Origin: PoT sp049331405
GTDB lineage: Bacteria > Planctomycetota > Planctomycetia > Isosphaerales > Isosphaeraceae
DNA length: 64,000 nt
Direction of reading: 5' to 3'
Assembly (NCBI RefSeq): GCF_049331405.1
Contig: NZ_CP186274.1
Location: 1,364,001-1,428,000, forward strand
Under the pieces are notes generated by a model. It ran no database searches, was not told where the DNA came from, and saw only the letters and a program-made list of their open reading frames with translations. Positions 24,336-35,277 of the stretch are shown here, piece by piece. The position numbers and the translations under genes are program-made. The stretch's first letter is position 1. Each line of letters starts with the position of its first letter.

Positions 24336-25736
24336 TCAACGGGCCAGCTTCTTGAGGAGGCCGATCGCCGCGTCGGCCATCGCCTCGCCGCCGCCGGGGA
24401 GGACGCGGGAGTTGACGATCTCGTAGCTCCCCTCGGAGAACGCCTTCTTGGTGGGGACATACGAGGGGATGTCGTTGGCCAGCTCGATGACGAGCGTCGT
24501 CTTGAACGGCGAGGCCTTCTTGATCGCCATGCCGATCTCGACGAAGACCTCGCCGGGGAGCGTGACGATCGCCACGTCGGGGCTCAGTCGGAAGGCCTGG
24601 ACCTCGAGCGGCACGGTCCCCTTGGGGTAGTTGTCGGCGAGGTCGACCACCGTCACCGTGCGCACGGCGTCGAGGAAGGCGAGCTTCGGGTCCCCGACGA
24701 GGTCGAGCTGCGAGCGGGACTTCGCGACCTCATCGGCCTTGACCGTCTGCGTCGGCACCTCGACCACCGCACGCGCGACATCCAGCGAGGGGGCCGCGAT
24801 CGGCTCGAGGCTCGGCAGCTTCGCGAGCACCGTCCTCGCCAGCTCCCCGCCGATCTCGGCCGCCTTGCGGACGGTCGTCGTCTTCACGTCGATGTGATTG
24901 ATGTCGCCGCAGGTCCCGGTGCCGAAGAGGGACTGCACGTCCGGCCCCAGCGCCTTCTTGATGGCCTCGTCGAGGAAGTGGGGGTAGTCGGCCGAGTACT
25001 CGGTCCCCGAGACGGTGTCGAGGTGGAGGGCGTAGACGGTCAGGATCCCTTTCGGCGTCTTCCCATCCGGTTCGGCGAAGCTGATCAGCCCCACGTCGGG
25101 GTCGATCGGCCCGGCCACCTTCGCGATGTTGGGGTTGAGCAGGCCGGGGTTGAAGACCACGCGGCCGTCCTTGAGGTGGAACCGGCGATTGAACGCGAGC
25201 CGATCCTCCTGCGCGATCCCGGCGGCGAGCTTCGTCGGAGCCAGCGCCGCCTGCGCCTTGACGACGGCCTCGACGAGCGACTCGACGAGCTTGGCCGGGT
25301 AATCGACCTCTTCGAGCACATCCTTGCCATTCTTCTCGATGGCACGCTCGTGGAAGTGCTTGCGCAGGACGCCGTAGAAGAGGGGCCCGGTGTGGCTGTG
25401 CGTGGCGCAGATCGCGACGTTCTCGACGGGGATCTTGCAACGCTCGGCGATCAGGGATCGCGCGTTCGAGGAGATCTCCTGGGGCATGGCGATCAGGTCG
25501 CAGAAGATGAGCGCGGCCCGGCGGTCCTCCTGGCGGAAGACGATCGCCTTGGCAAAGAGCGGATCCTTCGTGCCCGTGTTCGTCCGCTCGTTGAAGTAGC
25601 CGGCCATCCGGTAGCCGCGGGGCGGGGTGATGTCGACCGCGGCGATCCCCACCGCGACCTCCTCGGCCTGGGCGAGGTCGGGGCCGGCGAGCGCCCCGAG
25701 GAACAGCGAGAGGACGAGGCATCGAACCTTGAGCAT
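24336..25736 (-). CDS. Secreted neutral/alkaline ceramidase-like protein
   Basis: A 466-residue exported protein with a signal peptide (MLKVRCLVLSLFLGALAGPDLAQA). VGIAAVDITPPRGYRMAGYF is the characteristic opening of the neutral/alkaline ceramidase N-terminal domain. ATHSHTGPLFYG supplies zinc-ligand histidines and GTCGDINHIDV is the family's Asn/His-rich segment. Bacterial ceramidases hydrolyse sphingolipid amides, but many planctomycete homologues are uncharacterised and could act on other amides. ATG 25736 is chosen over an in-frame ATG at 25772 because AGGAG lies about 10 bases upstream and the signal peptide begins there. It is downstream of the S9 peptidase on the same strand but separated by a strong hairpin. 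Confidence 0.85.
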   Translation of the reverse strand: MLKVRCLVLSLFLGALAGPDLAQAEEVAVGIAAVDITPPRGYRMAGYFNERTNTGTKDPLFAKAIVFRQEDRRAALIFCDLIAMPQEISSNARSLIAERCKIPVENVAICATHSHTGPLFYGVLRKHFHERAIEKNGKDVLEEVDYPAKLVESLVEAVVKAQAALAPTKLAAGIAQEDRLAFNRRFHLKDGRVVFNPGLLNPNIAKVAGPIDPDVGLISFAEPDGKTPKGILTVYALHLDTVSGTEYSADYPHFLDEAIKKALGPDVQSLFGTGTCGDINHIDVKTTTVRKAAEIGGELARTVLAKLPSLEPIAAPSLDVARAVVEVPTQTVKADEVAKSRSQLDLVGDPKLAFLDAVRTVTVVDLADNYPKGTVPLEVQAFRLSPDVAIVTLPGEVFVEIGMAIKKASPFKTTLVIELANDIPSYVPTKKAFSEGSYEIVNSRVLPGGGEAMADAAIGLLKKLAR

Positions 25737-25797
25737 GAGTCGGGATCTCCTCGTAGGGGGGATGAGCTTCATCGAAGCGGGAGGGGGGAAACGGGAA

Positions 25798-25841
25798 GGG
25801 GCGTCCCGACCTCTGCCGGCCGGCAGGTCTCGAGACGCCCC
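25798..25841 (-). terminator. Long hairpin after the S9 peptidase gene
   Basis: The outer arms GGGGCGTC (25798-25805) and GACGCCCC (25834-25841) enclose a 12-base perfect palindrome TGCCGGCCGGCA (25814-25825). It lies 30 bases past the stop of the S9 gene and before the ceramidase-like gene on the same strand, so it probably ends or attenuates the upstream transcript. It has no T tract. Confidence 0.5.
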
Positions 25842-25870
25842 ATCCTCAGGTCGGACTGGCGGGGCGAGGG

Positions 25871-28012
<2,142 letters not shown>

Positions 28013-29296
28013 CGTTGAGTTCTCGCTCCGTGGACAACATCGATAATCAGCCGACCTTGTCATTCCGCCAACGAGTGTAGCGACCCGAGGCACCGCCTCC
28101 AACCGGATGCCCTCCCGTTCGCCCGAGTTTGGGCCGGGAATGGTCGGGCTAAGACGCAATCATAAAAAGATCCCAAGAAACGAAGACTCGTGGATATCGC
28201 CCGGCTTTAGCAGGCGCGATGTCCGCGTATTTAGGGGCGATCGGGCCGATATCCCGGGGTCCTTGGACGCCGCCGAACTCGCCGTTAGCGGGGCCTGCGC
28301 AGGCGGGCGTATCTGGAGGGGTGGGGAGGCTCGGCGACCTCATCCATTGGGCCGTCGCGCCGGCATCCTCAAGCCACCGTTCGATCCCGAGTACCCATGC
28401 AAATGGCTGCGTCGGCGTGCCGATGAGGCGTCGAGAGCGAGGCGCGACGGGGCGAGTTCGCGTCCCGCAGGAGGGCTCGGCCTTCTCAAGAAAAGGCTCG
28501 ACGTGACCAACTAAATTGGGTTGCAATCTCGTCAAGTGAGGCCGCGATTCTACACGGAAAATTTTCGCTTGACGTGCTATGGGAGGCGACCTTAATTCTT
28601 AATGAGATGTGCGTCCCACATGCTCCAATAATGGCCGATTAGGCGACGAAGTCAGGCACGTCAAGGTCGACGTGGAACCCCGAACGACTCACGCCGAGCG
28701 GATCGCATTCGTATGTCAGGAAGCCGGCTCCGGATGAACCTCCCGATGCGATAGGCCCGAAGGCGGGGCGGTGCAGGGGACCCTCCCCGCCGCCCAGTCC
28801 CCCGGATCGCGTCGTGCGGCGGCAGGAAGGGCGATCGGTGCGGTGGCCGAGGCCCTGGCTCCATTCGCGAAATCAGGATGATATGATGGTATTCGAAATC
28901 GATGAAGAATCCCGGCCGTCTTCGCCCCCATCCCCGGCGTTTCGCGCGGGGTACGACGTCTCGGGGCTCCGAACCGGGGACCTGGATCGACGAGGGTCGT
29001 CTCGAACTTGATGACGTTCACGAGCGGGACAGGGCGAGTCATCCATGGGATTCGGGGCCGTCGCCCCGACGATCTCGCGCCGTTCGCGGGCCCCCGCGGC
29101 TCCCCAACCGGGGCCGCCGCCGACGCCGAAGTCCGGTCGGGTGACCGGCATGACGCCGAGGCCGAAATGGACGCGGGGGCCGACGAGGGCCTTCGGGCCA
29201 TCGCTATTGGAACCATGGGTGTTCACTGCACGACGCGGGAAGAGTAAGCCAGCACCATTTCCCTCTCGGGAATGAGATCGACGGGAGTCGTAAGTA
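28013..29296. other. Gene-poor intergenic region
   Basis: No supported gene in 1.28 kb. Frames on both strands (for example 28149-28535 minus) lack recognisable motifs or plausible ribosome sites. Around 28500-28650 the DNA is AT-richer, with TTGACG near 28568 but no convincing -10. It could hold decayed coding sequence or long leaders; nothing firm is seen. Confidence 0.45.
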
Positions 29297-29737
29297 ATGA
29301 GCGAACACAACAGGACGACCGGCCGCCTCCTGATCGTCGAGGATAATGCGATCTCGCGACGGGCCCTCGAGATGCTGCTCCGCCTCAGAGGCTGGCAGGT
29401 CTTCTCGGCGGCGACGGTCGCCGAGGGCCTATCCCTCCTCGATGAGGCGCCCGACTGCGTGCTCCTCGATCTCATGCTCCCCGACGGCGAGGGGGAGCAG
29501 GTCCTCATGGCCATCCGCGAGCGCAACCTGAACTGCCGCGTGATCGTCACGACCGGCTGCCACGAGGCGGCCCGGAAGAAGGCCCTGCTCCACCTCAACC
29601 CGGATGCGATCCTCCAGAAGCCGCTCGACTTCGCGCAGATCTGCCGGGCCTGCCGGGTCATCCAGGCCCCGTCATCCTCGCCCTCGAGCCGCCCCTCGAA
29701 CTTCGTCGCCTCGAGCGGATGGCAGCGTCACGCCTGA
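29297..29737 (+). CDS. Single-domain response regulator (receiver domain)
   Basis: A 146-residue CheY-like receiver with no output domain. Key residues are all present: the acidic pair in LLIVEDN (E15, D16), the phosphoacceptor D58 in CVLLDLMLPDGEG, the switch Thr T86 in VIVTTG and K108 in LQKPLD. The last 35 residues are Ser-rich and low in complexity. It would be phosphorylated by a histidine kinase not present in the window and relay the signal to another protein by contact. GGGAG lies 9 bases before ATG 29297. The gene stands alone between two gene-poor stretches. Confidence 0.9.
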   Translation: MSEHNRTTGRLLIVEDNAISRRALEMLLRLRGWQVFSAATVAEGLSLLDEAPDCVLLDLMLPDGEGEQVLMAIRERNLNCRVIVTTGCHEAARKKALLHLNPDAILQKPLDFAQICRACRVIQAPSSSPSSRPSNFVASSGWQRHA

Positions 29738-30230
29738 GCACCGCGCCCGGTTCGAACCATCGAGGCGTGGGGATCCAGGCCGCTCCCTCGAGCCGGGTTT
29801 CAAGCATGGTGTGAAGACGTCTACCGCCCATGCGGGATACGCTTCATCGATGAGTGCGTGGGCCTCTCGAACGAGGCCTGGCCGAGGAGGCGGGATGGTC
29901 GCCGGGGCGAGGCGCGATCAGGCCCGCGGCCCGGCCTGAGGCGGGACGAGGCCGGTTACAAGGCGTCTACGAATGCGAATTCGTTCGGATGTGAATCGGG
30001 GAGGAGTCCCCCGACGGACGCGACTCGACGCGGGAGGCGGGCGAGGCCGGTTGGCGGACGCCGGTAGCTCCCGTCCGAGTGGGTCGGATCGTGGCGTTCG
30101 ATGGGTTGAGGTGGGAGAGGCGAACGCCGATCAGGCGAAGCTGGGGACGTGTCCGTCGAGGCGGGGTCGAAAAGGCCACGTGACGCACAAGCGGCGCATG
30201 CCACGCGGCCGAAACGAGCCGGGACCGGAC
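29738..30230. other. Intergenic region, nothing recognised
   Basis: 493 bases between the receiver gene and the convergent ArsR gene. Only Arg-rich frames without family resemblance are present; no clear terminator hairpin with a T tract was found. Confidence 0.45.
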
Positions 30231-30572
30231 TCAGGCGATGACGGTCTTGACGACCTTGGCCAGCTCCTCGCCGACCTCGGTCAGGGCGTAGAAGTTGTTC
30301 TTGCCCTGGCGTCGCGGGGCGATGATGCCGCCGTGGCGGAGGAGGGCCAGGTGGTGGCTGACGGCCGGCTGGCTCTGGTTGAGGTGCTCGCTCAGGGCGC
30401 CGACGTGCTTCTCCCCCTCGTCCAGCATCAGGATCACCTGGAGGCGGGTGGGGTCGCTCACCTGCTTGAGCAGGGTGGCCGCACGCTGAGCCAGCTTGAG
30501 GCGCTCGGCGGCCTCTTTCTTGGTCTTGCTTGCCTTGGTCGCGGAAGTCTTGCTACCCGTCGCGGTTGCCAT
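30231..30572 (-). CDS. ArsR/SmtB family transcriptional regulator
   Basis: A 113-residue winged-helix regulator. A basic Thr/Lys/Ala-rich N-terminus (1-25) is followed by the ArsR core: LKQVSDPTRLQVILMLDEGEKHVGALSEHLNQSQPAVSHHLALL in sequence order, with the recognition helix at QSQPAVSHHLALL, and the wing RRQGKNNFYALTEVG. The metal-binding CxC of ArsR itself is absent and no clear alpha-5 metal site is seen, so it may sense something other than metals. ATG 30572 is supported by GGAGG eight bases upstream; the frame is open 36 codons further but without a ribosome site. Two palindromes upstream (30587-30600 and 30611-30625) are candidate operators for autoregulation. Confidence 0.9.
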   Translation of the reverse strand: MATATGSKTSATKASKTKKEAAERLKLAQRAATLLKQVSDPTRLQVILMLDEGEKHVGALSEHLNQSQPAVSHHLALLRHGGIIAPRRQGKNNFYALTEVGEELAKVVKTVIA

Positions 30573-30586
30573 CCAATCATCCTCCG

Positions 30587-30600
30587 ATTCACTAATGAAT
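30587..30600. promoter_or_regulatory. Palindrome ATTCA-N4-TGAAT upstream of the ArsR gene
   Basis: ATTCACTAATGAAT, 14 bp upstream of the start codon of the ArsR gene and overlapping its ribosome-site region. Operators of ArsR-family proteins are AT-rich dyads of this kind, so autoregulation is plausible but unproven. Confidence 0.35.
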
Positions 30601-30610
30601 TGCGAGTGAT

Positions 30611-30625
30611 TTGACGATTCGTCAA
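30611..30625. promoter_or_regulatory. Palindrome TTGACGA-T-TCGTCAA upstream of the ArsR gene
   Basis: A perfect dyad with 7-base arms about 40 bases upstream of the start codon. Read on the minus strand it also contains TTGACG, which could be the -35 box of the gene, though no good -10 follows at 17 bases. Confidence 0.4.
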
Positions 30626-30861
30626 GCTCGCCTTTGAGAACTCGGTAAAGGTGCGCCCAGACCGGGCCCGGCCTCTTCACCTACTGATTAGGAGAAGGCT
30701 AGGCTTACTTCTTCGTCGGCTTTTACGACTGTCAAGGTCACAACGCCGTGGCCTGATACAACCTCATCTCGTAAATTGTTATGATGATTGAGCTGCTTGT
30801 CAATATCTCTCCGGTTCATGACGATAAGTTTTCCAATCGATCCAGGTTTGCGCAGGTCATC

Positions 30862-31374
30862 TTACGAAGACGACACATGAGTGTGAAAGAGTACGTGAGG
30901 GGAACCACCGTGGATGATCTCGCGATCGAACGTGAATCCGAGTTTCTCCATCACGCGCCGTGAGCCGAGATTCGTGGCGGATGTGAAGCAGGCGAGCCGC
31001 TTCAGGCCGAGCGGCCCGAACCCGATCCCGAGGATCTCGCGGCCCACCTCGGTCGCGAGGCCCCGCCCCCAGAACTCCGACATCAGCGCGTAGGCGAGCT
31101 CGATCTCCGGCCCGTCGCCCACATCCACGTGCCTCAGGCCCGCCCGCCCCACGTACCTCCCGGTCCCCGGCTCCCGCAGGATCCAGAGGCCGAAGCCGTG
31201 CCGATCCCAATGTTCGACACTTTCACTCAAGAATCGATCCGACTCGTCTGTCGATCGGACCCCGCCCAGCGTGGCCATGACCTTCGGGTCCCGGTGCATC
31301 ACCAGCAGGTCCTCGCGGTCCTCCATCCGGATCCGCTCGCCACGCAATCGTTCGGTCTGGATCGTCGGGACCAT
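30862..31374 (-). CDS. GNAT family N-acetyltransferase (RimJ/RimL-like)
   Basis: A 170-residue acetyltransferase beginning IQTERLRGERIRMEDREDLLVM, the usual start of RimJ/RimL-type GNAT proteins. Motif A is IELAYALMSEFWGRGLATEVGREIL, with the acetyl-CoA pyrophosphate loop at WGRGLATE, followed by FTSATNLGSRRVMEKLGFTF (motif B). Members acetylate N-terminal or side-chain amines or small molecules; the acceptor is not predictable. The frame is open to 31644 and alternative starts exist at 31479 and 31581; ATG 31374 is chosen because family similarity starts at its fourth codon, but its ribosome site is poor. Confidence 0.82.
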   Translation of the reverse strand: MVPTIQTERLRGERIRMEDREDLLVMHRDPKVMATLGGVRSTDESDRFLSESVEHWDRHGFGLWILREPGTGRYVGRAGLRHVDVGDGPEIELAYALMSEFWGRGLATEVGREILGIGFGPLGLKRLACFTSATNLGSRRVMEKLGFTFDREIIHGGSPHVLFHTHVSSS

Positions 31375-31699
31375 CGGGGGGCTCGCGTGGGTTGTAGCGA
31401 TCCTGTCGAGGAGGCCGGCGTCGGCGGCGACGGGCTCGAGCGGGCTCGTCCGTCGTGCGCCGGGCGCGACTCCAAGCATGATCTCCCGTCTCGTTCGCAA
31501 GAACGGGGTCGCGGTCGCGGGGAGGCGGGAGGAGTGCTCGTCGGTCGCCCCTTGCACATTCTTATCGCTAACCTGTGACATGAAAACCATCAGTTTGGCA
31601 AAACCCGGGCCGAGGCCGGGGGGCCGTCGGCGCATCGCCGACAATCCCTACGCCCGGACCCGCATCAGGGGCCGCACAATCCCATACTCGCAAGCTTTC

Positions 31700-31728
31700 T
31701 TTACAATTGTCTGCAAAAACCACCTCAA
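31700..31728 (-). promoter_or_regulatory. Candidate promoter for the GNAT gene
   Basis: On the minus strand TTGAGG (31728-31723), a 17-base spacer and TGTAAA (31705-31700). Each box matches 4 of 6 consensus positions. The leader to the chosen GNAT start would be about 318 bases, which leaves room for an earlier start codon. Confidence 0.3.
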
Positions 31729-31959
31729 TTTTCATGTGAACCCGTACAGGTGTCTCCGCATCGTAGCATGAGCGTGTGTGAAGATCCACATCCGGCTCTA
31801 TGATCAGGCATCGCGGGCACGAGAGCGACCCGAGCGCGGGCCCCGGCCCTCGTCGACTTATCCGAAATCGAGCCCGGTGTCGAGGCGAGGCTCGCCGGAA
31901 TCCCGCCCGGGCTCCGGCACGACCTTTGATTTCATTCGGTGTGATCGCCCGCCAGCCTA

Positions 31960-31987
31960 TTCACGTCGGCGTATTTGAGATTATGAT
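31960..31987 (+). promoter_or_regulatory. Candidate promoter for a short leader RNA upstream of nadE
   Basis: TTCACG (31960-31965), a 16-base spacer and TATGAT (31982-31987, 5 of 6 matches to the -10 consensus). Initiation would be near 31994, directly ahead of the structured stretch and terminator at 32004-32071. Confidence 0.35.
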
Positions 31988-31993
31988 TCAGAT

Positions 31994-32071
31994 ATAGCAG
32001 GCTGTCGGCACGGCGCAAGAAATAGGTTCGTGATTTCCGACGATCGGGCGACGACTCGCCCGAATTTTTTT
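31994..32071 (+). ncRNA. Candidate small RNA or attenuator leader ahead of nadE
   Basis: From the predicted start near 31994 the RNA would contain a stem formed by GTCGG-CACG (32004-32012) with CGTG (32029-32032) and CCGAC (32037-32041, after a 4-base bulge), then a perfect intrinsic terminator at 32045-32071. No plus-strand gene lies upstream, so the terminator must end either a small RNA or a prematurely stopped nadE leader. It resembles no riboswitch class that I recognise. Confidence 0.4.
32045..32071 (+). terminator. Orphan intrinsic terminator
   Basis: CGGGCGA (32045-32051), loop CGAC, TCGCCCG (32056-32062), then AA and seven T (32065-32071). This is a textbook plus-strand Rho-independent terminator. 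It is 230 bases upstream of nadE and downstream of no plus-strand gene in at least 2.3 kb. Confidence 0.75.
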
Positions 32072-32301
32072 CGAGATGGGCCCGGGGTGAGCATAAGGTA
32101 TCCTGGGCGCGAGGTGTTCGCCCAGGATGCCGGGCCCCGCGTCCGAAATCGGTCACGGCGAGGCCCGCCGGGCGTCCCCCGGGGCGGGCGGCCGGCCCAC
32201 CGGTCGGCCCGTCGGACCCCGGTGCCCTGAAATCCGGAGGGGGGCCGCGCACGCCGCTTCCCGTCCCCGGCCCTTGCCGGCTGTCGGAGAGTTTCCGAGT
32301 C

Positions 32302-34302
32302 ATGAATGAGTATGGGTTCGTTCGGGTCACTTGCGCGGCCATCAGGACGTCGGTCGGGAATCCGACCGCGAATTGCCGCGAGATCATCGGGGTCCTGGGG
32401 CAGGTCGCCGACAGCGACGTCGTGCTCTTCCCCGAGCTGGCGGTCACCGGCTACACCTGCGGGGACCTCTTCGGCCAGGTCGCGCTCCTGAAGGCAGGGA
32501 TCGAGGGGACCCTGCGCATCGCCGAGGCCACCCGCGGGCGCGAGCAGCTCGTCGTCGTCGGCCTCCCCTTGCCGCTGACGAACAGCCTCTACAACGCGGC
32601 CGTGGCCATCAGCGACGGCGAGGTGCTGGGGATCGTCCCGAAGCAATTCATCCCGAACTACAAGGAGTTCTACGAGAGCCGCTGGTTCAGCTCCGCCAAC
32701 GGCGGGGAGCCGAAGGAGGTCGACTTCGGGGGGCGTACGGTCCCGTTCGGTATCGACCTCCTCTTCCGGGCCAATCGCCGCCTCGTGGTCGGGATCGAAA
32801 TTTGCGAAGATTTATGGATGCCGATCCCGCCCAGCTCGGTCCAGGCGATCGCGGGCGCGACCTTGCTGCTCAACCTCTCGGCGAGCAACGAGACGATCGG
32901 CAAGAGCCAGTACCGCCACGACCTCGTCGTCGGGCAGTCGGGGCGGTGCATCGCCGCCTACGCCTACTCGAGCGCGGGGCCGACCGAATCGACCACAGAC
33001 CTCGTCTTCGGCGGCCACTGCCTGCTCGCCGAGAACGGCCGCCTGCTCGCCGAGTCGTCCCGGGTCGGCGACGGCCATCCCATCCGGCGCGACTCGTACT
33101 TCATCACCCAGGACGTCGACGTCGAGAAGCTCGAGAGCGACCGCCGCTCGACGACCAGCTTCGACGACTGCCTCAAATACGTCTCCCCCTTCCGGCACGT
33201 CGAATTCACGCTCTCAAGCATGATGACGGGGCTGAAGCGGTTCGTCACCGGGACGCCGTTCGTGCCGGTCGAGGGGCCGGAGCTGCATCGCCGGTGCGCC
33301 GAGATCTTCGGGATCCAGTGCGCGGGCCTGGCGAAGCGGATCGAGAGCCTGCCGAAGGGGACCCCCCTGAACCTCGGGATCTCGGGGGGGCTCGACTCGA
33401 CCCTCGCCCTGCTCGTCGCCGTGAAGACGTGCGACATGCTCGGGCTCGACCGCCGCACGATCCAGGGGACGACGATGCCGGGCTTCGGCACGACGGCCAG
33501 GACCAGGAACAACGCCCTGCAGCTCATGGAGCAGCTCGGGATCGGCAACGAGACCATTGATATCAGCGGGCTCGCGCTCAAGACATTTCAGGAACTGAAG
33601 CACGCCCCGTTCGGGGTGGACGCCGGCGAGCTTGATCTCGAGTCGTTCCGCAAGGCGCTCGCCGAGGTCCCCAGGGAAAGGCGTCACGACCTGACGTTCG
33701 AGAACGTCCAGGCGAGGCTCCGCACCTTCATCCTGATGTCGAAGGGGTTCGTGATCGGGACGGGGGACCTCTCCGAACTGGCCCTGGGGTGGAGCACGTA
33801 CAACGGCGACCAGATGAGCATGTACAACCCGAACGGGTCGATCCCCAAGACGCTCGTCAAGTTCCTGGTCGAGTATGCGGCCCGCGAGGAGTTCGAGGCC
33901 GGCCCCGTCCGCGAGACGCTCCTCTCGATCGTGGGGACGACGATCTCCCCCGAGCTGCTGCCGGCCAGCAAGGGGGGCGAGATCGAGCAGTCGACCGAGG
34001 ACGTGCTCGGGCCCTATGAGCTGCACGACTTCATCCTCTTCAACGCCGTGCGCTGCGGGTTCGCGCCGGAGAAGATCCTCTTCCTGAGCGGGTTCGCCGA
34101 GTTCACCAAGCCCTATCCTCGCGAACTCATCGAGACGACGCTGAAGACCTTCTACCGACGCTTCTTCACCCAGCAATTCAAGCGGTCGTGCCTGCCGGAT
34201 GGCCCCAAGGTGGGCTCGGTGAGCCTCTCCCCGCGCGGGGACTGGAGGATGCCGAGCGACGGCGACGCCCACGAGTGGCTCCGATGGGCGAACCGGGGCT
34301 GA
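32302..34302 (+). CDS. nadE: Glutamine-dependent NAD(+) synthetase
   Basis: A 666-residue two-domain enzyme that makes NAD from nicotinic acid adenine dinucleotide, ATP and glutamine. The N-terminal nitrilase-type glutaminase has the catalytic triad E45 (LFPELAVTGY), K114 (VPKQFIPNY) and C168 (IEICEDLW), with the spacing of the mycobacterial enzyme. The C-terminal synthetase has the ATP-pyrophosphatase loop SGGLDST near residue 361, GTGDLSELALGWSTYNGD and the NPNGSIPKTLVK segment. Length matches the long (about 680-residue) octameric-type class. The cytosolic final step of NAD biosynthesis is therefore secure. The start ATG has GGAGAG 12 bases upstream. An upstream terminator suggests possible attenuation. 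The next gene follows after 54 bases. Confidence 0.95.
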   Translation: MNEYGFVRVTCAAIRTSVGNPTANCREIIGVLGQVADSDVVLFPELAVTGYTCGDLFGQVALLKAGIEGTLRIAEATRGREQLVVVGLPLPLTNSLYNAAVAISDGEVLGIVPKQFIPNYKEFYESRWFSSANGGEPKEVDFGGRTVPFGIDLLFRANRRLVVGIEICEDLWMPIPPSSVQAIAGATLLLNLSASNETIGKSQYRHDLVVGQSGRCIAAYAYSSAGPTESTTDLVFGGHCLLAENGRLLAESSRVGDGHPIRRDSYFITQDVDVEKLESDRRSTTSFDDCLKYVSPFRHVEFTLSSMMTGLKRFVTGTPFVPVEGPELHRRCAEIFGIQCAGLAKRIESLPKGTPLNLGISGGLDSTLALLVAVKTCDMLGLDRRTIQGTTMPGFGTTARTRNNALQLMEQLGIGNETIDISGLALKTFQELKHAPFGVDAGELDLESFRKALAEVPRERRHDLTFENVQARLRTFILMSKGFVIGTGDLSELALGWSTYNGDQMSMYNPNGSIPKTLVKFLVEYAAREEFEAGPVRETLLSIVGTTISPELLPASKGGEIEQSTEDVLGPYELHDFILFNAVRCGFAPEKILFLSGFAEFTKPYPRELIETTLKTFYRRFFTQQFKRSCLPDGPKVGSVSLSPRGDWRMPSDGDAHEWLRWANRG

Positions 34303-34356
34303 GGCCCGCGCGCTCCTTATGACTTGGCATCAAGGCCGGCGGGGAGAGTCCCGACC

Positions 34357-35277
34357 ATGCGAGCATCGTTGCGGCGGACCTGCCTGATTATCAGTTCCTG
34401 GCTCGCGGCCTCGCTCGGCTCCGACGCGTTTGCCGAGGACGAGCCCCTGCGGGCCTACTTCGTCGGCAACAGCGTGACGGACACGATCAACTATCGGGGA
34501 CTTGCATCGCTGGCGAAGTCCCGAGGGAAGACGCTGGCCTGGGGCCGGCACATGATCCCGGGCGCGCCGCTCTCGTGGATCTGGCAGCACCCGAAGGACG
34601 GCTTCCAGCAGGAGCCGTTCGGGCACTACCCGAAGGCGCTCAACGAGTACGCCTGGGACGTGCTCTCGCTCGAGCCGTTCGACCGTCACCTCGATGACGA
34701 CGACCTCGCCATGACCCGCAACTTCATCGACCTGGCCCTGAAGCGCAACCCCGACGTGCAAATATTTATTTATTCACGTTGGCCGAGGCGGGCGAACGGC
34801 AAGGAAGGTGCGTTCGTCCTCGACTATCGCACGAAGTGGTTCCGCCAGTACACCGGGGCCTTCGACGGGACCGAGGAGACCCGCGACTACTTCGAACGGC
34901 TCGTGGCCGAGCTGCGCAAGGCGTACGAGGGGAAGGCGAAGCCTTTCCTGCTCGTCCCGGTCGGCGACGTCCTGCTCGAATTGGATGCTCGCATGAAAGC
35001 GGATAAGATCCCCGGATATTCGGACATTTCCCAACTTTACACCGACTGGATCCACCTGACGAATGTCGGGTCGTACGCGGTCGGGCTCACCTTCTACGCG
35101 ACCCTCTTCAAGGATGACCCGAGGGGTTTGCCGTTCGAGCCTTATCATGAGAAGCTCGACCGCGTGCACGGCGACCGCCCGATCACGCCGCCTCTGGCGA
35201 CGGCCATTCAAGAGGCGGTCTGGAAGATCGTGAGCAAGCACGCGCTGGCCGGCGTCGCCGAGGTCAAGGCGCGTTGA
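34357..35277 (+). CDS. Secreted SGNH-hydrolase-like protein
   Basis: A 306-residue exported protein with a signal peptide (about residues 1-27, LIISSWLAASLGSDAFA). The motif AYFVGNSVTDTINYRGLA resembles SGNH block I with S at GNS, and DWIHLTNVGSYAVGLTFYATL near residue 240 supplies the C-terminal D-x-x-H block. An aspartate/asparagine-rich middle (DVLSLEPFDRHLDDDD) replaces the usual block III, so catalysis is likely but not certain. GGGGAG lies 10 bases before ATG 34357; the TTG at 34324 is less likely. It may be co-transcribed with nadE (54-base gap) although functions do not obviously match. Its last 14 bases overlap the end of the convergent ABC ATPase gene. Confidence 0.75.
   Translation: MRASLRRTCLIISSWLAASLGSDAFAEDEPLRAYFVGNSVTDTINYRGLASLAKSRGKTLAWGRHMIPGAPLSWIWQHPKDGFQQEPFGHYPKALNEYAWDVLSLEPFDRHLDDDDLAMTRNFIDLALKRNPDVQIFIYSRWPRRANGKEGAFVLDYRTKWFRQYTGAFDGTEETRDYFERLVAELRKAYEGKAKPFLLVPVGDVLLELDARMKADKIPGYSDISQLYTDWIHLTNVGSYAVGLTFYATLFKDDPRGLPFEPYHEKLDRVHGDRPITPPLATAIQEAVWKIVSKHALAGVAEVKAR

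Larger units (their letters stand above)
31375..32301. other. Intergenic region with an orphan terminator and RNA signals
   Basis: No supported coding sequence in 927 bases. It contains a candidate minus-strand promoter for the GNAT gene (31700-31728), and on the plus strand a candidate promoter, a structured stretch and an intrinsic terminator (31960-32071) ahead of nadE. The last 200 bases before nadE are extremely G+C-rich. Confidence 0.5.

Noticed and set aside
28149..28535. 128-codon minus-strand frame in a gene-poor region
   Set aside because: No motif, no ribosome site and composition like the surrounding non-coding DNA.
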